Assembly (NCBI GenBank): GCA_018136815.1
Contig: CM030937.1
Span: forward strand, 5,226,632-5,290,631
Origin: Isochrysis galbana
Lineage: Eukaryota > Haptophyta > Isochrysidales > Isochrysidaceae
Length of the DNA: 64,000 nt
Reading direction: 5' to 3'
The notes beneath the pieces were generated by a model. The model saw only the letters and a program-made list of their open reading frames with translations. It did not search any database and was not told where the DNA came from. How positions within the stretch are numbered: the stretch's first letter is position 1; each line of letters starts with the position of its first letter. Position numbers and translations under genes: made by a program. Of this stretch, positions 10,669 to 21,589 are shown in pieces.

Positions 10669-11160
10669 GGGTTGACCAGCATCCACAACCACTGCTTCCA
10701 CAACTTCGGTATCCTACAACAGATAGAGCTTCCGGATGGGCTGACGGTCATTGACGACTTTGCCTTCACTTCATGCAGCTCTTTGCGCACTCTCGAGTTA
10801 CCAGCAACGCTCACGCGCATTGGCAAAGCAAGCTTCCAAGAATGTGTCTCACTGGTGAGCATCGAGCTTCCTGCGAATGTGGGCGCGCTAGGGACCGCCT
10901 GCTTCTCGAAATGCAAGTCACTGGGTACGGTCCGCCTGCCGGCCGCGCTGGACGCCTTGCCCAGCCAGTGCTTCAATGAGTGCACGGCCTTGCGCGAAAT
11001 CACGTTGCCCGACAGCGTGCGCAACATCGGTGAGTGCGCCTTCAAGTGCTGCGACGAGCTGGTCCTTCTTGCGCTCGGTCACCGAGTAGGCGGTGTGCTC
11101 GCGCGCCGCGCCACCGTGTCAGTTTCAGAGCGAGAGAGGTCTTCGAGGCGTCCCGCGTGA
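10669..11160 (+). CDS. BspA-type leucine-rich-repeat protein fragment
   Basis: From the splice-like tgccttcag at about 10661-10669 the frame encodes six to seven ~23-residue LRR_5 (BspA-like) repeats of the form LTSIHNHCFHNFGILQQIEL, LTRIGKASFQECVSLVSIEL and VRNIGECAFKCCDELVLLAL, ending at about residue 145 of the open frame. The last ~20 residues (VLARRATVSVSERERSS) look like read-through after a missed splice site. Such repeats bind proteins or act at surfaces and are abundant in protists. No signal peptide or start exon is identified, so this is an internal exon or a gene fragment; G-rich DNA downstream hides any 3' exon. Confidence 0.7.
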   Translation, partial: GLTSIHNHCFHNFGILQQIELPDGLTVIDDFAFTSCSSLRTLELPATLTRIGKASFQECVSLVSIELPANVGALGTACFSKCKSLGTVRLPAALDALPSQCFNECTALREITLPDSVRNIGECAFKCCDELVLLALGHRVGGVLARRATVSVSERERSSRRPA

Positions 11161-11264
11161 CCCTGTCCGAGCAGGAGCTCGACGGCTTGCACATCGTCGC
11201 CCTCTCGTGCGCATGCGCGTACGAGTGGTGGTGTCATCCCTTGACCTTCCTCTCTTGTCAGGGA

Positions 11265-11425
11265 GAACGAGGCGAAGGAGGGGGCTGGGGCGCTGGGCGG
11301 ATAGAGGGGCTGGGGCGCTGGGCGGATGGGGGACGGCTCGGCGGCTGGGGAGGGGGGGGGGGCGGGGGCTGGGGGGGGGGGGCGGGGGGTTGGGGGAGCT
11401 CGGCGGGGGGGGGAAGGGGGTTGAG
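11265..11425 (+). repeat. G-rich minisatellite
   Basis: Degenerate repeats of ggggctggggcgctgggcgg then long g runs. Capable of G-quadruplex formation; no coding value. Confidence 0.7.
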
Positions 11426-12076
11426 AATAATCATACCGTCAGGGGGCCCAACCTTTTCACAAGCCGTGTGACCTTTTCACAAGGGGGCGCCTGTGAAAAG
11501 CCCAGTTAAATATAATTACTAATGGTGCCCTCCCAGTGGGGGGGGGTAGTCACAATGGGGACGGTAGAAGTCCCGCGCCTTTGGCGCGGAAGAGGGGGGG
11601 GGGTATTAGAAGCCACAAGTGTCAGAGCGGGGACGGTAGAAGTCCCGCACCTTTGCGGCCCACGGGGGCTCGGCGGCCTATCATTCTAATGGTATACTCA
11701 ATTCCTGTCATTGTGTCCTTCCAAGTTGAAACTGCTTATAACCCAGCCAAATCATGTACAAAAAGGGCATGCCTGGCCACAGGGGTATGGGTTGGCCTCA
11801 CCTAACCACATTCTCCTAGGAGTGTACGGTTAGACGGCTAGATGTCTTACTGATCTCGTTGGGCAGTCGGCTGCGCCAGCGGCGGCGCACACACCCCCAA
11901 CCCGAAAGCACGGCACTACATAAACATAATACATATTGTAGTATACTTACGATCGCAAGGCATCCATAGCCTGAGCTATCCCACTGGAGATCACATGCAC
12001 TATGCACTCCCACACTTGAATGTGCTTCCTCCTCATCCTGTTCCTCCCCAACCTCAGGCTCAGACTCAGACTCCGC
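11426..12076. other. intergenic with a small duplicated block
   Basis: No gene. The block ggggacggtagaagtcccgc occurs twice (about 11555-11575 and 11631-11650), each containing a small inverted repeat. The remainder is unremarkable. Confidence 0.4.
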
Positions 12077-12649
12077 CTACGCATAGGTACATTTATGGCC
12101 GCGCTCAGCATCACACGCATCCTCCGTCGGATCCCACATGACTCTCACCATACTCTCCCAGCATCCCAGTTGAGTGACAAGACACCAGTATAAGAAGCGC
12201 TGCCGATCCACTCCAAACTCTTTGGCCCATTGGGCCTTGGTCGTGATCGAGTATGGAGTGGTCGGCGCGCGGGTGGTACCAGTGGCAGATGGCATTGACA
12301 GCCCTCTGCTTCGTACTCTGCGACGGTTGGGCGCGCCCACAGCCGAATTTGACATTTGGGCACCTGTCCGTCGTCTGGGACGCCCATCGCGCGCGCACCC
12401 AGCCTCCTGCTCGTCTCGAAGGACGCTTTCGTCAACGCCGCGCGCTAGCGCCGGCGCCAGGTCCGGCGACTCAGTGGGCGCGCCCAGCGATGCCATGGCG
12501 GTGGAGTGGCCGGAGGGGATGCCCTGGCCCCACGGTGGGTCGCCCGGCACCGTGGGCAGCCTGGCTGGCTTCCAAGCGATGGCCACGAAGGACACTGATG
12601 CCAGGAGTTGCGCGCGCGCCAGGAAATGGCCGTACGCGGAGTATCGCAT
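12077..12649 (-). CDS. uncharacterised protein (doubtful)
   Basis: A 190-codon frame begins 13 nt beyond the stop of the upstream secreted-protein frame on the same strand. It has a weakly hydrophobic start (LLASVSFVAIAW), a low-complexity middle and a more natural C-terminal third with Trp and Cys (FLYWCLVTQLGCWESMVRVM). No family recognised. It could be a 3' exon region of the neighbour or non-coding. Confidence 0.3.
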   Translation of the reverse strand: MRYSAYGHFLARAQLLASVSFVAIAWKPARLPTVPGDPPWGQGIPSGHSTAMASLGAPTESPDLAPALARGVDESVLRDEQEAGCARDGRPRRRTGAQMSNSAVGAPNRRRVRSRGLSMPSATGTTRAPTTPYSITTKAQWAKEFGVDRQRFLYWCLVTQLGCWESMVRVMWDPTEDACDAERGHKCTYA

Positions 12650-12662
12650 GATGCACCCACCA

Positions 12663-13367
12663 CTAGAAAGTAATCAAGTCAGGTGGCGCGAGCTGCGCCG
12701 CTAGTACCATAGCGGCGATTGTGGCAGAAATGGTCATCACTCGCATGCCCATATCTCGAGGGGCCTCACAAACAGTGGCCTCTACCACTGTAGTATTGTA
12801 TCGCAAGTGCAACTTGTCGCCGCAGAACCTCTGCGCCTCCCGAAGGACTGTAGTCCGCCCGGCACCCTGCTCAATGAGGGAAGCGATCTGAGGGCATATA
12901 CTCGTGCTGAGCTCAGCTACGAAATCTGTGCACCGGTCGGGGTCGAGGCGACAAGTGCGGAAGGTAGGCAATTCGGCTGCAATCACTGCATTCGCAGCAA
13001 GCGAGCACAGCCCAAGGGCTCCACCATCCACACGTCGACGCGCGGCGGCGAGAGCTTCTCGCGCGATGGCTGTGCAAATCGAGCACCGCTCGGCGAACGC
13101 ACCCGCCGGAAGCCCGCGCTCGGCGCACATGGCAGGGCCAGAGATTGATTCAATGTCGGCAACCGGCTCGCTCCCGTCGGCGCATAGATCCTCGGGCATT
13201 GCGGGGGAAATACAGCGCTGGGAGCGGCAGGTGGACCAGGCTTCGCCGTCAGAACAGCTCATGTTGCATGCATAGTAGTCGCGCGGTCCGCCAAGCGCCC
13301 CCGCCGCCAGCAGCGCCGCCGCCGCTGCCCGGCGAGCCGCCATGCCCCTGCGCCTCGCGCCCGCCAC
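12663..13367 (-). CDS. secreted Cys-rich protein with C-terminal hydrophobic tail, possibly saposin-like
   Basis: 234 codons. The N-terminus has Arg residues then an alanine-rich hydrophobic stretch (AARRAAAAALLAAGALGG), a plausible signal peptide. The mature part has about 12 Cys. A central section (CSICTAIAREALAAARRR ... LCSLAANAVIAAELPTFRTC ... FVAELSTSICPQI ... RFCGDKLHL) shows paired Cys separated by amphipathic helices, reminiscent of saposin-like domains. A final hydrophobic segment (MTISATIAAMVLAAQLA) may anchor it. The start was chosen because the signal peptide follows at once. Saposin membership is a guess from Cys spacing. Confidence 0.55.
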   Translation of the reverse strand: MAGARRRGMAARRAAAAALLAAGALGGPRDYYACNMSCSDGEAWSTCRSQRCISPAMPEDLCADGSEPVADIESISGPAMCAERGLPAGAFAERCSICTAIAREALAAARRRVDGGALGLCSLAANAVIAAELPTFRTCRLDPDRCTDFVAELSTSICPQIASLIEQGAGRTTVLREAQRFCGDKLHLRYNTTVVEATVCEAPRDMGMRVMTISATIAAMVLAAQLAPPDLITF

Positions 13368-14291
13368 TCGCTCGCCGAGAAGAGGGAGAGAGAACCTTAG
13401 GCCCAGGTCAATAGTCGTACAAATTGCTTTACTACTACACGTTTGGGGGGCTACTGGAGTGCGTCACAAGTGCAGTGGCGGCCGCAAGTTTGGGGGCGTG
13501 GTGCCCGCTCTCTACTCTCTACGAGTATAACCCGCCATCTGAGAGTATAATCGCCCTATCCACAGTACATGGGTACGCGCCGCCTTCCACCTTCCCTGCC
13601 GACTTTTTCACCCCAAAAATCGACCCACATATAATACACAAACAGGACGTTTTTCACGTTAAGAGCGGGTTCTCTTAAGACCCGCGACAAAAGCGCGAAA
13701 AGCCTGACTGACGACTGAGCAGACTGACACGCGCGCATGTCGCATGTCGAGTCGAGGTGAGCCATGACCGTCCGCCCCGCCTTCTGCCTGCTGGACCGCG
13801 TCCGTGTGCCGTGTGTGAGCCCGTGAGCCCGTGGGCGCGCCATCTCACATCTCAACATCTCAACTCTCAACCCCTCCCTCCGCTCCTTATAGGCTTATAG
13901 GCAAACGGCACTGCACGCGACGAAGCGTGAAGCGTGTCGCTCGCGGAGGGTGACAACGTCTTCCCTGGGGATGGCGTTGATCCCGAGCGACGCACGGCCG
14001 AGGTGGTGGAATAAAATACTAAATGCGATGTCCTAGCACTATAGCACTAATCTTATGATTGGTCGCCATGGAGGGGTGTTGTATTCACAGACTTTTGGGC
14101 ATGAATACTTCGGCATGGGCACGAGCATTCTTCGTTACGTACCGTCTCCTGTGTCCCTCGTGGTCGCGCAAGGCATGCTGATTCGGATTCTCGCCGGGCT
14201 CAAGTTCGGGTTCGATGATTTTCGTCTCGAAAATCGAGGAACATTTCCAATGGACATTTGGGCGAAAAAAACTAGACATTTTGGCCAGGGC
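13368..14291. other. intergenic, nothing recognised
   Basis: No frame with recognisable features. The plus-strand frame at 14055-14483 is the shadow of the better-supported minus-strand remnant. Confidence 0.4.
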
Positions 14292-14720
14292 CTATCGTTC
14301 ACATTTGTGGAGCTGACAAGTGCCAAGACAATTTGCGTCGCCGTTCTTGGCGCACTCATCCCAGAACTCTGTCTCGCAGGGCCCACTACCTTCCTTGAAT
14401 CTATTCAGTGCCCGCAACGTCTTGTTCACATTGCATTCGATGTCGAAGACCACGAGTTTGTTGCTTTGGAACGTCTTGGATAGGATGGCCAACTGATCGT
14501 GCACGTCGAGCATGAACGCGTTGAAAGCAGAGAAACGCCAATCAGTCAATTTGAGGCGGAGCTGCTAACGATCGTCTGAAGTAAGCTGTAAGCTGGGTGT
14601 TTGAAGGGTCAGTCAACTTCTCCACCAGCTCCGCCTTCGTCATCGTCATTTGAGAGCCGTCCCTGTAGACGATGTTGAAAATGTCAGTGGCGCTGCGCGT
14701 GCGCGCCCTCACCTCTTCTG
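14292..14720 (-). pseudogene. hAT/zinc-finger-transposase-like protein remnant
   Basis: On the minus strand two overlapping frames read TDIFNIVYRDGSQMTMTKAE... then LTDWRFSAFNAFMLDVHDQL, AILSKTFQSNKLVVFDIECN, VNKTLRALNRFKEGSG. This resembles the central region of hAT-derived proteins (short helices, LSxxFQ, then a counting helix and an insert beginning with G). A frame change near 14549 breaks it. It sits just left of a non-autonomous hAT-like element. Family assignment is by resemblance only. Confidence 0.4.
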
Positions 14721-14934
14721 CAACCACCCATCCCCACATCGAAGGGGGTGGGGGGTGAGGGGGGGGGGGGGGCGGGGGAGGAAGGGAGGGAGCGGGACCG
14801 CGGGACCGCAAGTATGTTGACTAGTACTCTAGTACTTATGTATGTACTTACATCTATAGACTATGTAACATGTAACAATATGTATAAGATGCTAATTATA
14901 GAACATATGTAATGCGGTTTAGTGGTTGAATAGT

Positions 14935-15721
14935 GGTGCTGGTCGCGCCATCCATTTGGTGAGCGGTGACTGGAACGGCCTCGTGGCGCCCCCGGTCGCG
15001 GGTCGAACGAAGTTGGGCACTCAGGGCGCGTCTTGGGGGCGTGACGACGTCATCACCGGGGGCCGCAATCGGCCGATTTCGACGCAGTGCGCGGGGGCGG
15101 CGGGCGCGATTAATGTGGCTGTGAGGGCGGCGTACCGCACTTTGGTGCTGGTAGCGCCATCCATTTGGTGAGTGAGCGGTGACTGGAACGGCCTCGTGGC
15201 GCCCCCGGTCGCGGGTCGGTGTTGGGTTCTCGAGCACTTGGCGATTTAAGCGGTTAGCGATAATTACGTACACGTTCTCAAGTCAATGAAAACACATAGC
15301 AGTGAAAATGTATTGCTATGCATATTGATTAACCAGGATCTTAGGTCCGGGTCAGCTGGCCATGCCCATGGTCCATGGTTTCGTGTTTCGCTGCCAGAGG
15401 CGCGCATGAAGGCCATCGGTAAAATAATACCGGAGGGGGCCTGACATATATTTCCGAACGGTCGTCAGAGGCTTGAGGAAATCGGGTATTTTTCGAAAAT
15501 TTTGCCGGAGTTTCGGCCATCGATATCGCACCCCTCCTCGCGGCGGATTCGCCAGATGCCATGCAGAGCGCCGCCAAGGATCTCGTAGCTGCAGCTGCGG
15601 CTTCTCGCAGGGATGGGCACTTTGCGGATCTCCCATACCGGAACATACAGGAAGCTTATTTAGGCCTTCGTTTGCCCATTACAGATGGTGCCCTCCGCAC
15701 CCCCCTAGTGAGTGACCGGGC
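14935..15721 (+). mobile_element. non-autonomous relative of the 39.4-42.6 kb hAT element
   Basis: 14935-15220 repeats the ~205-bp tandem unit of the hAT element (gtgagcggtgactggaacgg, cccccggtcgcgggtcg, cgatttcgacgcagtgcgcg). 15220-15721 matches 42185-42603, including ttgctatgcatattg, accaggatcttaggtccggg and the end gtgagtgaccgggc. No transposase lies between, so it looks like an internal-deletion derivative. A 108-bp EF-3 fragment sits in its right half. The left end is not defined: the 14-bp terminal motif of the larger element is absent on that side. Confidence 0.65.
15514..15621 (+). pseudogene. EF-3 gene fragment captured inside the mobile element
   Basis: 15514-15585 is identical over 72 bp to EF-3 exon 1 (16776-16847), and 15592-15621 is identical over 30 bp to EF-3 intron 1 (16891-16920). 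The 43 bp between them in the real gene is replaced by tagctg. The sister element at 42 kb lacks this insert: there the flanks (attttgccgga and ttgcggatctcccatacc) are joined by about 20 other bases. Intron sequence shows that DNA, not mRNA, was copied. It contains no start codon of its own. Confidence 0.85.
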
Positions 15722-16771
15722 TAGGATCTGGAGGTGCCTCTCTTCAGTGAGGGCCTACCCTCTATTTTTATCAAAATACAGTAGGGGAGGACTAGGGTGT
15801 CAGGAATTGAGTGGACACCGAGTATGGAGTGCTTGACGGCCCTAATGAATGAGGACCTTATGCGCTACCTTCAATCAATGCCTCTCTCTTCTTTCTTGCG
15901 CGGTGTGAGCGATGATGCGGCTCCGGAGAAGAGATTGGGAGAGAGATGCTGCGCGCGTGGAGATAGATGATGGCGCAGGCACCGCAGGAAGCTGTTTGAG
16001 ACGTGTTTGATGGGTTGGGGGGTGTGGGGTGGGGGAGGGTGTTGGAGTAGAGTTAGAGAAGAGGAGTGTAGAGTGGGTGTGGCTCTCTGCCGCCTCCTTG
16101 GTGCGGAGGCAGGCAGCAGGCAGGGGCACAGAGGAGGCGGCGGCGGCGGGGGAGGGGGGGGATTACAATAGGGGGAGAGGGGCAGAGAGAGAGGTGGGTG
16201 GGGGGTGCATGGGGAGAGAGAGAGTGAGAGAGAGAGAGAGTGAGGAGAGGGGGGGAGAGGGGGAGAGAGAGGATGGGGGAGGGGAGGCGCGGTCGGGCTG
16301 GTCCGGCCACGGTTTCGTCACGCGCGCGTCGGACGGCTCTCTCTGATGACGACCCCCTCCCCCCCCCGGGAGAGGGGAGGGGGGAGGGGGAGGGGGGGGG
16401 GGGGGCGCCTTCCGCGCGGGGGGGGAGGGGGAGGGGGGGGGGGGAAAGGGACGGCGAGGGGGGGGGGAGAGAGCCCCGAAGGCGCGCTCATCAGCGGCGA
16501 GAGTGCGAGCGAGACATCCTCTCTCGGCAAGGTGAAGAAGGGGGAGAGGGAAGGGCTTGGAGCAAGAGCGGGGAGGGGACCCTAGCCCCTCTGCTCATCG
16601 GCCGCGCCCGCGCTCGACGTGCCTTGCGCGCAACACGGCTGGCTCTCCTCACCCGCACTGCGCTGTGCTGTGCCTCCCCCAGGCACAGTCACCGCTCTCT
16701 CTCAAATGCTCTCGCTCACACGATTGCGCCATTCTGCTCAACCACAGGTTGAAAAGTTTCACACGCACGTG
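15722..16771. promoter_or_regulatory. EF-3 upstream region with polypurine tract
   Basis: No gene. 16000-16480 is strongly G/A-rich on the plus strand ((ga)n near 16215-16245, long g runs to 16465). This lies within 600 bp of the EF-3 start; several other host genes here are preceded by similar tracts, so it may be promoter-associated. No TATA-like element could be singled out. Confidence 0.4.
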
Positions 16772-19700
16772 ATGACGGCCATCGATATCGCACCCCTCCT
16801 CGCGGCGGATTCGCCAGATGCCATGCAGAGCGCCGCCAAGGATCTCGCGGCTAAGGTCAAGTCTGCAGGAGCGGTGCGTCGCCACACTCGCAGCTGCGGC
16901 TTCTCGCAGGGATGGGCACTGTTGTCGTGTGCTGGTCAACCGGGTGCCGTGGTCGGCATCGCTCTAGCGACATCGGATCAACATCTCCTGACTCACCCCG
17001 CCCCCCTTCCATTTCACAGAGCGCTCTGAGGAGCTCTGGCATCCTTGCCAAACTCCGGGCTGAAATCGGTGACAAGGGCAAGGCCAAGGCGAACCAGCGT
17101 GCTGCGGCCCTGTATGGCCTCGACGCGCTCTTGTCGACCCTTGGCGGTGCCGCGGAGGCTTACATTGTCCCGTTCGTTCCCGACATGATTGAATGCCAAT
17201 CAGACAAGATGAAGCCGGTCCAGGTGGCGGCCTCGGCCTTCGCAAAGACGGTAATTGCAGTCGTCTCACCAAACTCTGTGCGGCTCTTGCTTGAGTATGT
17301 CTTGCCAGAGTGCGACGGCAAGTGGCAGGGCAACCTCGTTCGCGTCGAAATGATCGGCGAACTCTCGTCGAAGCACCCGGCGCAGATGGCGCGTCACCTG
17401 ACCGAGGTGATTCCCGTGCTGAGCGAGCTCATGTACGACACTAAGGCTCAAGTGAAGGAGGCGGCGACGAGCGCCATGCGCACCGCGTGCAACACGGTGC
17501 TCAACAAGGACATTGTGGGCTTCATCCCCGAGATCATCGAGTGTATCACCCACCCGGAGAAGACGGCCGAGACCGTACACTCCCTTGCCGGTGTCGTCTT
17601 CGTCCAGGATATTGACGCCTCCGCGCTCGCCCTCATGAACCCCCTTCTCAAGCGTGGTTTCGATGTGCCCACCACATCAATCAAGCGCAACTGTGCGCGC
17701 ATAGTGGAGAATATGGCCAAGCTATGCGATGATCCTTACGAGATTGCGCCCTTCGTCCCTGTCCTCCTTCCTGCCCTTGAGCGCGCCAAGGACGAGATTT
17801 CCGACCCGGAGTGCCGTGACGTTTGCGCCAACGCGCACGACCAGCTCGAGCGCACTTCCAAGAAGCCGCCGGTCTGGAAGAAGATTGAGCTCTCCAAGGT
17901 CGAGGGCACAATCAAGTCGCTCGCCAAGGACATCGACCCGGAGACGCTCAAATTCGCGGCATCGATCTGCCTCTCACTCTGCGACCTGAAGGACCTGGCC
18001 CCGGCGGCGTGGTCGAGCGCACTCAAGCCGTGCCTTACGGCGGCGCTGCCCAAGGCAAACATCGACAAGCTGGTCACCTCGCTACTTGAGCAGTGCTCGA
18101 AGGACGTGCAGATCGAGGAGGCCAAGGAGGAAGCCGACGACGCCGAGCAGCTATGCGACTGCCAGTTTTCGCTCGCCTACGGCAACAAGGTGCTCCTGAA
18201 CCAGACCAAGCTCAAGCTCAAGCGCGGCTACCGCTACGGCCTGTGTGGCAAGAACGACTCGGGCAAGACGTCGCTGATGCGCGCCATTGCAAACCAGCAG
18301 GTGGAAGGCTTCCCTCCTCCGTCTGAGTTGCGCACCATGTTTGTCGAGACCGACGTTCAGGGCGAACTCGCCGAGGTTCCCGTGCTTGAGTTTGTGGTCA
18401 ACCACGAGGGTCTCAAGGAGTTTGGCATCACGCACGAGCAGGCTCGCGAAAAGCTCCTCTCCGTTGGTTTTGCGGAAGACGACTCTGGCATGGCGGCCGC
18501 CTCGCTCACCAAGCAGGTCGGCCGCCTCTCTGGTGGGTGGCGCATGAAGCTCGCCCTCGTGCGTGCGATGCTCATGAAGGCAGATATCCTCCTTCTTGAC
18601 GAGCCTACTAACCACCTGGACCCCGGCAATGTGAAGTGGGTGATTGACTACCTTACCTCGTTGACCAATGTCACCTCTATCATTGTCTCGCACGACATCA
18701 AGGTGCTCGACCAGGTCTGCACGCACGTCCTGCAGATCGATAACCTCAAGCTCAAGCTCTTCAAGGGCAACCTGACTCATGTCGCCAAGACTGAGGCACC
18801 TGAGCTCCTCTCCTACTTCGAGCTCAAGGCGACCAAGTTCAAGATGTCCTTCCCGCAGCCTGGCCCGCTCGAGGGCGTCACCTCGAAGGGCAAGCACATC
18901 ATGAAGATGACCAACATCACCTTCACCTATCCGGGTGCGCCAAAGCCGCAGCTCGAGAAGGTGACGGTTCGCGTCTCGCTCTCGACGCGCGCTGCGTGCA
19001 TCGGCGCCAATGGCGCGGGGAAGTCGACCATGATCAAGCTGCTCACTGGCGAGCTCCAGCCCGACGTGGGGTCCGGCGACGTCTGGCGGCACCCCAACTG
19101 CCGCGTTGCGTACGTGGCACAGCACGCCTTCCACCACATTGAGAATCACCTCGAGAAGACGCCCAACGAGTACATCCGCTGGCGCTACGAGCATGGCTCC
19201 GACAAGGAAGGCCTCGAGAAGGTGACGGCCAAGATGACAGCCGAGGAAGAAGAGCGGCTCAAGATGCCCATCCCAATCGACGTGAAGACGGAAGACGGTA
19301 AGATGCACACCATGAAGCTCGTCTTCAAGCGCTTCACCGATGGTCGTCGCGTGATTGGTAAGGACAAGGAGGTGTCTTACGAGGTGAAGTGGCAGAATGA
19401 TACTGTCTCCTGGGTGCCCAAGTCCAAGCTTGTGCAAGCCGGCTTCGAGAAGTTGCTCAAACAGACCGACGACCGCATCGCTGCCCTCGCGACCCAGCTC
19501 GTCCGGCCACTGACGCAAAAGTTCGTCGAGCAGCATCTCAAGGACGTAGGACTCGACGCCGAATTCGCCACCCACACGCGCATTGGCGCGCTCTCGGGCG
19601 GCCAGAAGGTCAAAGTCGTCCTCGCCGCCGCCATGTGGAACACACCGCACATCGTCATTCTTGACGAACCGACCAACTACCTCGACCGCGACTCGCTCGG

Positions 19701-20058
19701 TGCCATGGCGCAGGCCATCCACGAATACGAGGGCGGCGTTGTCATCATCTCGCACAATGCGCAATTTGTTGACCAAGTCTGCCCCGAGGTATGGCACCTC
19801 GAGAACCACACGCTCAACCTCAAGGGCTCGTACGACTGGCTTGAGTCAGCTAACAAAGAGGCGGTCAAGCAGGCCGCGCAAGCAGACACGTACATCGACG
19901 GCCTTGGGAACGAGGTGGCCATCCAAAAGGCAAAGAAGCCGCCGACGAAGGCAGAATTGAAGAAGATTAAGAAGGCAATCGCCGACAAGCGCAAGGGCGG
20001 TCTCGAGGTCTACACGGACGAGGAGCTTGAAGCGGCTGGCTTCTTGGTGGAGGGCTGA
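16772..20058 (+). CDS. translation elongation factor 3 (ABC-F type ATPase, EF-3)
   Basis: Model join(16772..16873, 17020..20058), 1046 residues, the usual EF-3 length. Exon 1 starts MTAIDIAPLLAADS; the 146-nt intron has GTGCGT and a pyrimidine-rich ...ttcacag acceptor, phase 0. Domains in order: N-terminal HEAT repeats (~35-330), helical bundle (~340-410), ABC1 with Walker A GKNDSGKTS (~443), signature LSGGW (~537) and Walker B ILLLDEPTNHLD; ABC2 with Walker A GANGAGKS (~695), a chromodomain-like insert (~795-850, YEVKWQNDTVSWVPKS), signature LSGGQ (~891) and IVILDEPTNYLD; short Lys-rich tail. EF-3 uses ATP on the ribosome to release E-site tRNA in fungi and occurs in some algae. Walker A of ABC1 differs from the fungal GPNGCGKST form but keeps GK-T/S. 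High GC, strong codon bias, so probably highly expressed. Confidence 0.97.
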
Positions 20059-20570
20059 GGGCAGGGGACCCCTTCAGCCCAGGTCTCAGCGTCTCCGCCG
20101 GGGCCGCCCCTGCGGCATACAGGGGCGAAGAAGCAACACCGCGAGAGGAGCGAAGGATCGTGATCGGGCGATCGACCTCCGCGGAGTCCGCTGCGCGCCC
20201 GTGATGGGCACGCTTGCTGCTGCTGGGCGACGGCGAAATGGGAGGGGCATGACTTCGGCTTGCCATGCCCCTTGGTAGCGCTCCCATTGTGGTAGAGTCT
20301 GAGAATCAACGAAAAATTCTTGAATAGTATTGGCTACTGCCTATTGACGGACACGGGGCGCTACGGTCCCACCTATGCCATCGCCCACACTGCTCCGCTA
20401 TATCCGTGCAACGGCTGATCACTGGCCTTTGGAGACCCGAGTAACTAGCGGTAGCGGCCGTACACATTCTCTCAAAACAACTTTATCTTTTATCCTCACC
20501 ACGCGCGCGCCCCAGGGATGGACATTTCGCAGCCACGCCCGCTTGCCCTTACTTTTACTCGTTCCGCCAA
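20059..20570. other. EF-3 3' flank, nothing recognised
   Basis: Probably 3' untranslated and intergenic DNA; no structure noted. Confidence 0.4.
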
Positions 20571-20990
20571 CTAAGTTTATACTTGGTTCACCCATGGCGG
20601 GGCACGAGCCCCCCCCTCTCTCCACTCCTCCCCCGCCATGGGGGAGGAACCACCCACTCTCCTGGCATGCCTGATGGCTTGCCAGGAGCACACTGCCATG
20701 CTGACCCATCCCTCTCCCCACAGGCACGCCTGATTCGCCCGCCCTGGCCTGTCGTGGCCAGCCCATCCCTCTGACCAGCCCCTCCTCCCCCTGGGCCCCC
20801 TTGATCAGGACCCCCCAGCCAGCTCCAGTCGACTGGCAGGGGCTCGAGAGCCAGCGATGGAGAGGCAGGAGGGGCCAGGGCCATGCCCCAGCCTCACCTG
20901 CCCCCTGAGCTGCGCTCCCAGGCCCCTGCTGGCCTCCTGGGGACCTGAAGAGGGGGAGGGGCCGCAGGCGCGCGCCATGGGCCCCCGCCG
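20571..20990 (+). repeat. repeat family C, copy 2
   Basis: Begins aactaagtttatacttggtt then cacccatgg and a C-rich body (cctctctccactcctccc, ggaggaaccaccca, ctgatggcttgccaggag). It aligns over about 400 bp with 34916-35340. The head is an imperfect hairpin (AACTAAG...CTTGGTT). Confidence 0.75.
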
Positions 20991-21189
20991 CAGGGAAGAG
21001 AGGAGGAAAAGGGAAGAGGGAGGGGAGGGGGGAGTGGCAGCTCTCCCCTCCGGTGTTTACGTGTCTTCTCGCCCCGTTTGGGTAAGAGAAGACGGGGGCG
21101 CCAGAACCAGGAGGGAAGGGCCGCGGCTCGCCGCGGCCACTCGCTCTTGCGAGGAGAGATTAGCGTTTCTGGGCTCCTATTCATGAGTG

Positions 21190-21440
21190 CCCCCCCCCCT
21201 GCGTTGTTTTTACCCAAAAGGGGTTTTCCCCCAGCGTGGACTCGAGGAGAGGACGTGCTGGGGTGCGCGGGGTCGGTGCGTGCACTGGGGGGAGGACGAA
21301 TATCGGGGGGAGGGGGCGGGGCCCCCTCCCCCCGGTAGCACTCGGACACCTGGCTCGTCAGGCATGGCGGGATTCCGGGACGGAAAAGTTGTGTCCAATT
21401 AGCTAGTGGGGTTGGCTAGGATATAACATTAATTATTTTA
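21190..21440 (-). repeat. repeat family D, copy 1
   Basis: Reverse complement of 30985-31200 and, in its outer 100 bp, of 62085-62195. Shared blocks: ctagccaaccccactagct, ggacacaacttttc, catgcctgacgagccaggtg and ccagtgcacgcaccgac. AT-rich on the outer side (ttattttatttta). Likely a transposon end; no TIR partner found. Confidence 0.7.
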
Positions 21441-21454
21441 TTTTATTTATTTTA

Positions 21455-21520
21455 TTTTACTCGTTCCGCCTCCTGCCTTGCGGCTCCTCCCCTTGTGCTC
21501 TACTTAGAGCGGCTCGGCTC
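21455..21520 (-). repeat. short extra piece of repeat family A
   Basis: ctcgttccgcctcctgcctt and cttgtgctctacttagag match the non-coding part of family A, just before the longer copy. Confidence 0.45.
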
Positions 21521-21589
21521 TGCCTAGTCCATTCCGGCAGAAGCACGCGTCGAGAATTTGTTTCCAGTGTGGCCTTGGCATGCATCTAG

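Noticed and set aside
14055..14483. 142-codon plus-strand frame
   Set aside because: Complement of the minus-strand hAT-like remnant, which has coherent motifs.
18151..19809. A 552-codon open frame antisense to EF-3
   Set aside because: It lies wholly inside the EF-3 exon; GC-biased third positions keep the antisense open. Its translation has no motif, while the sense strand matches EF-3 throughout.
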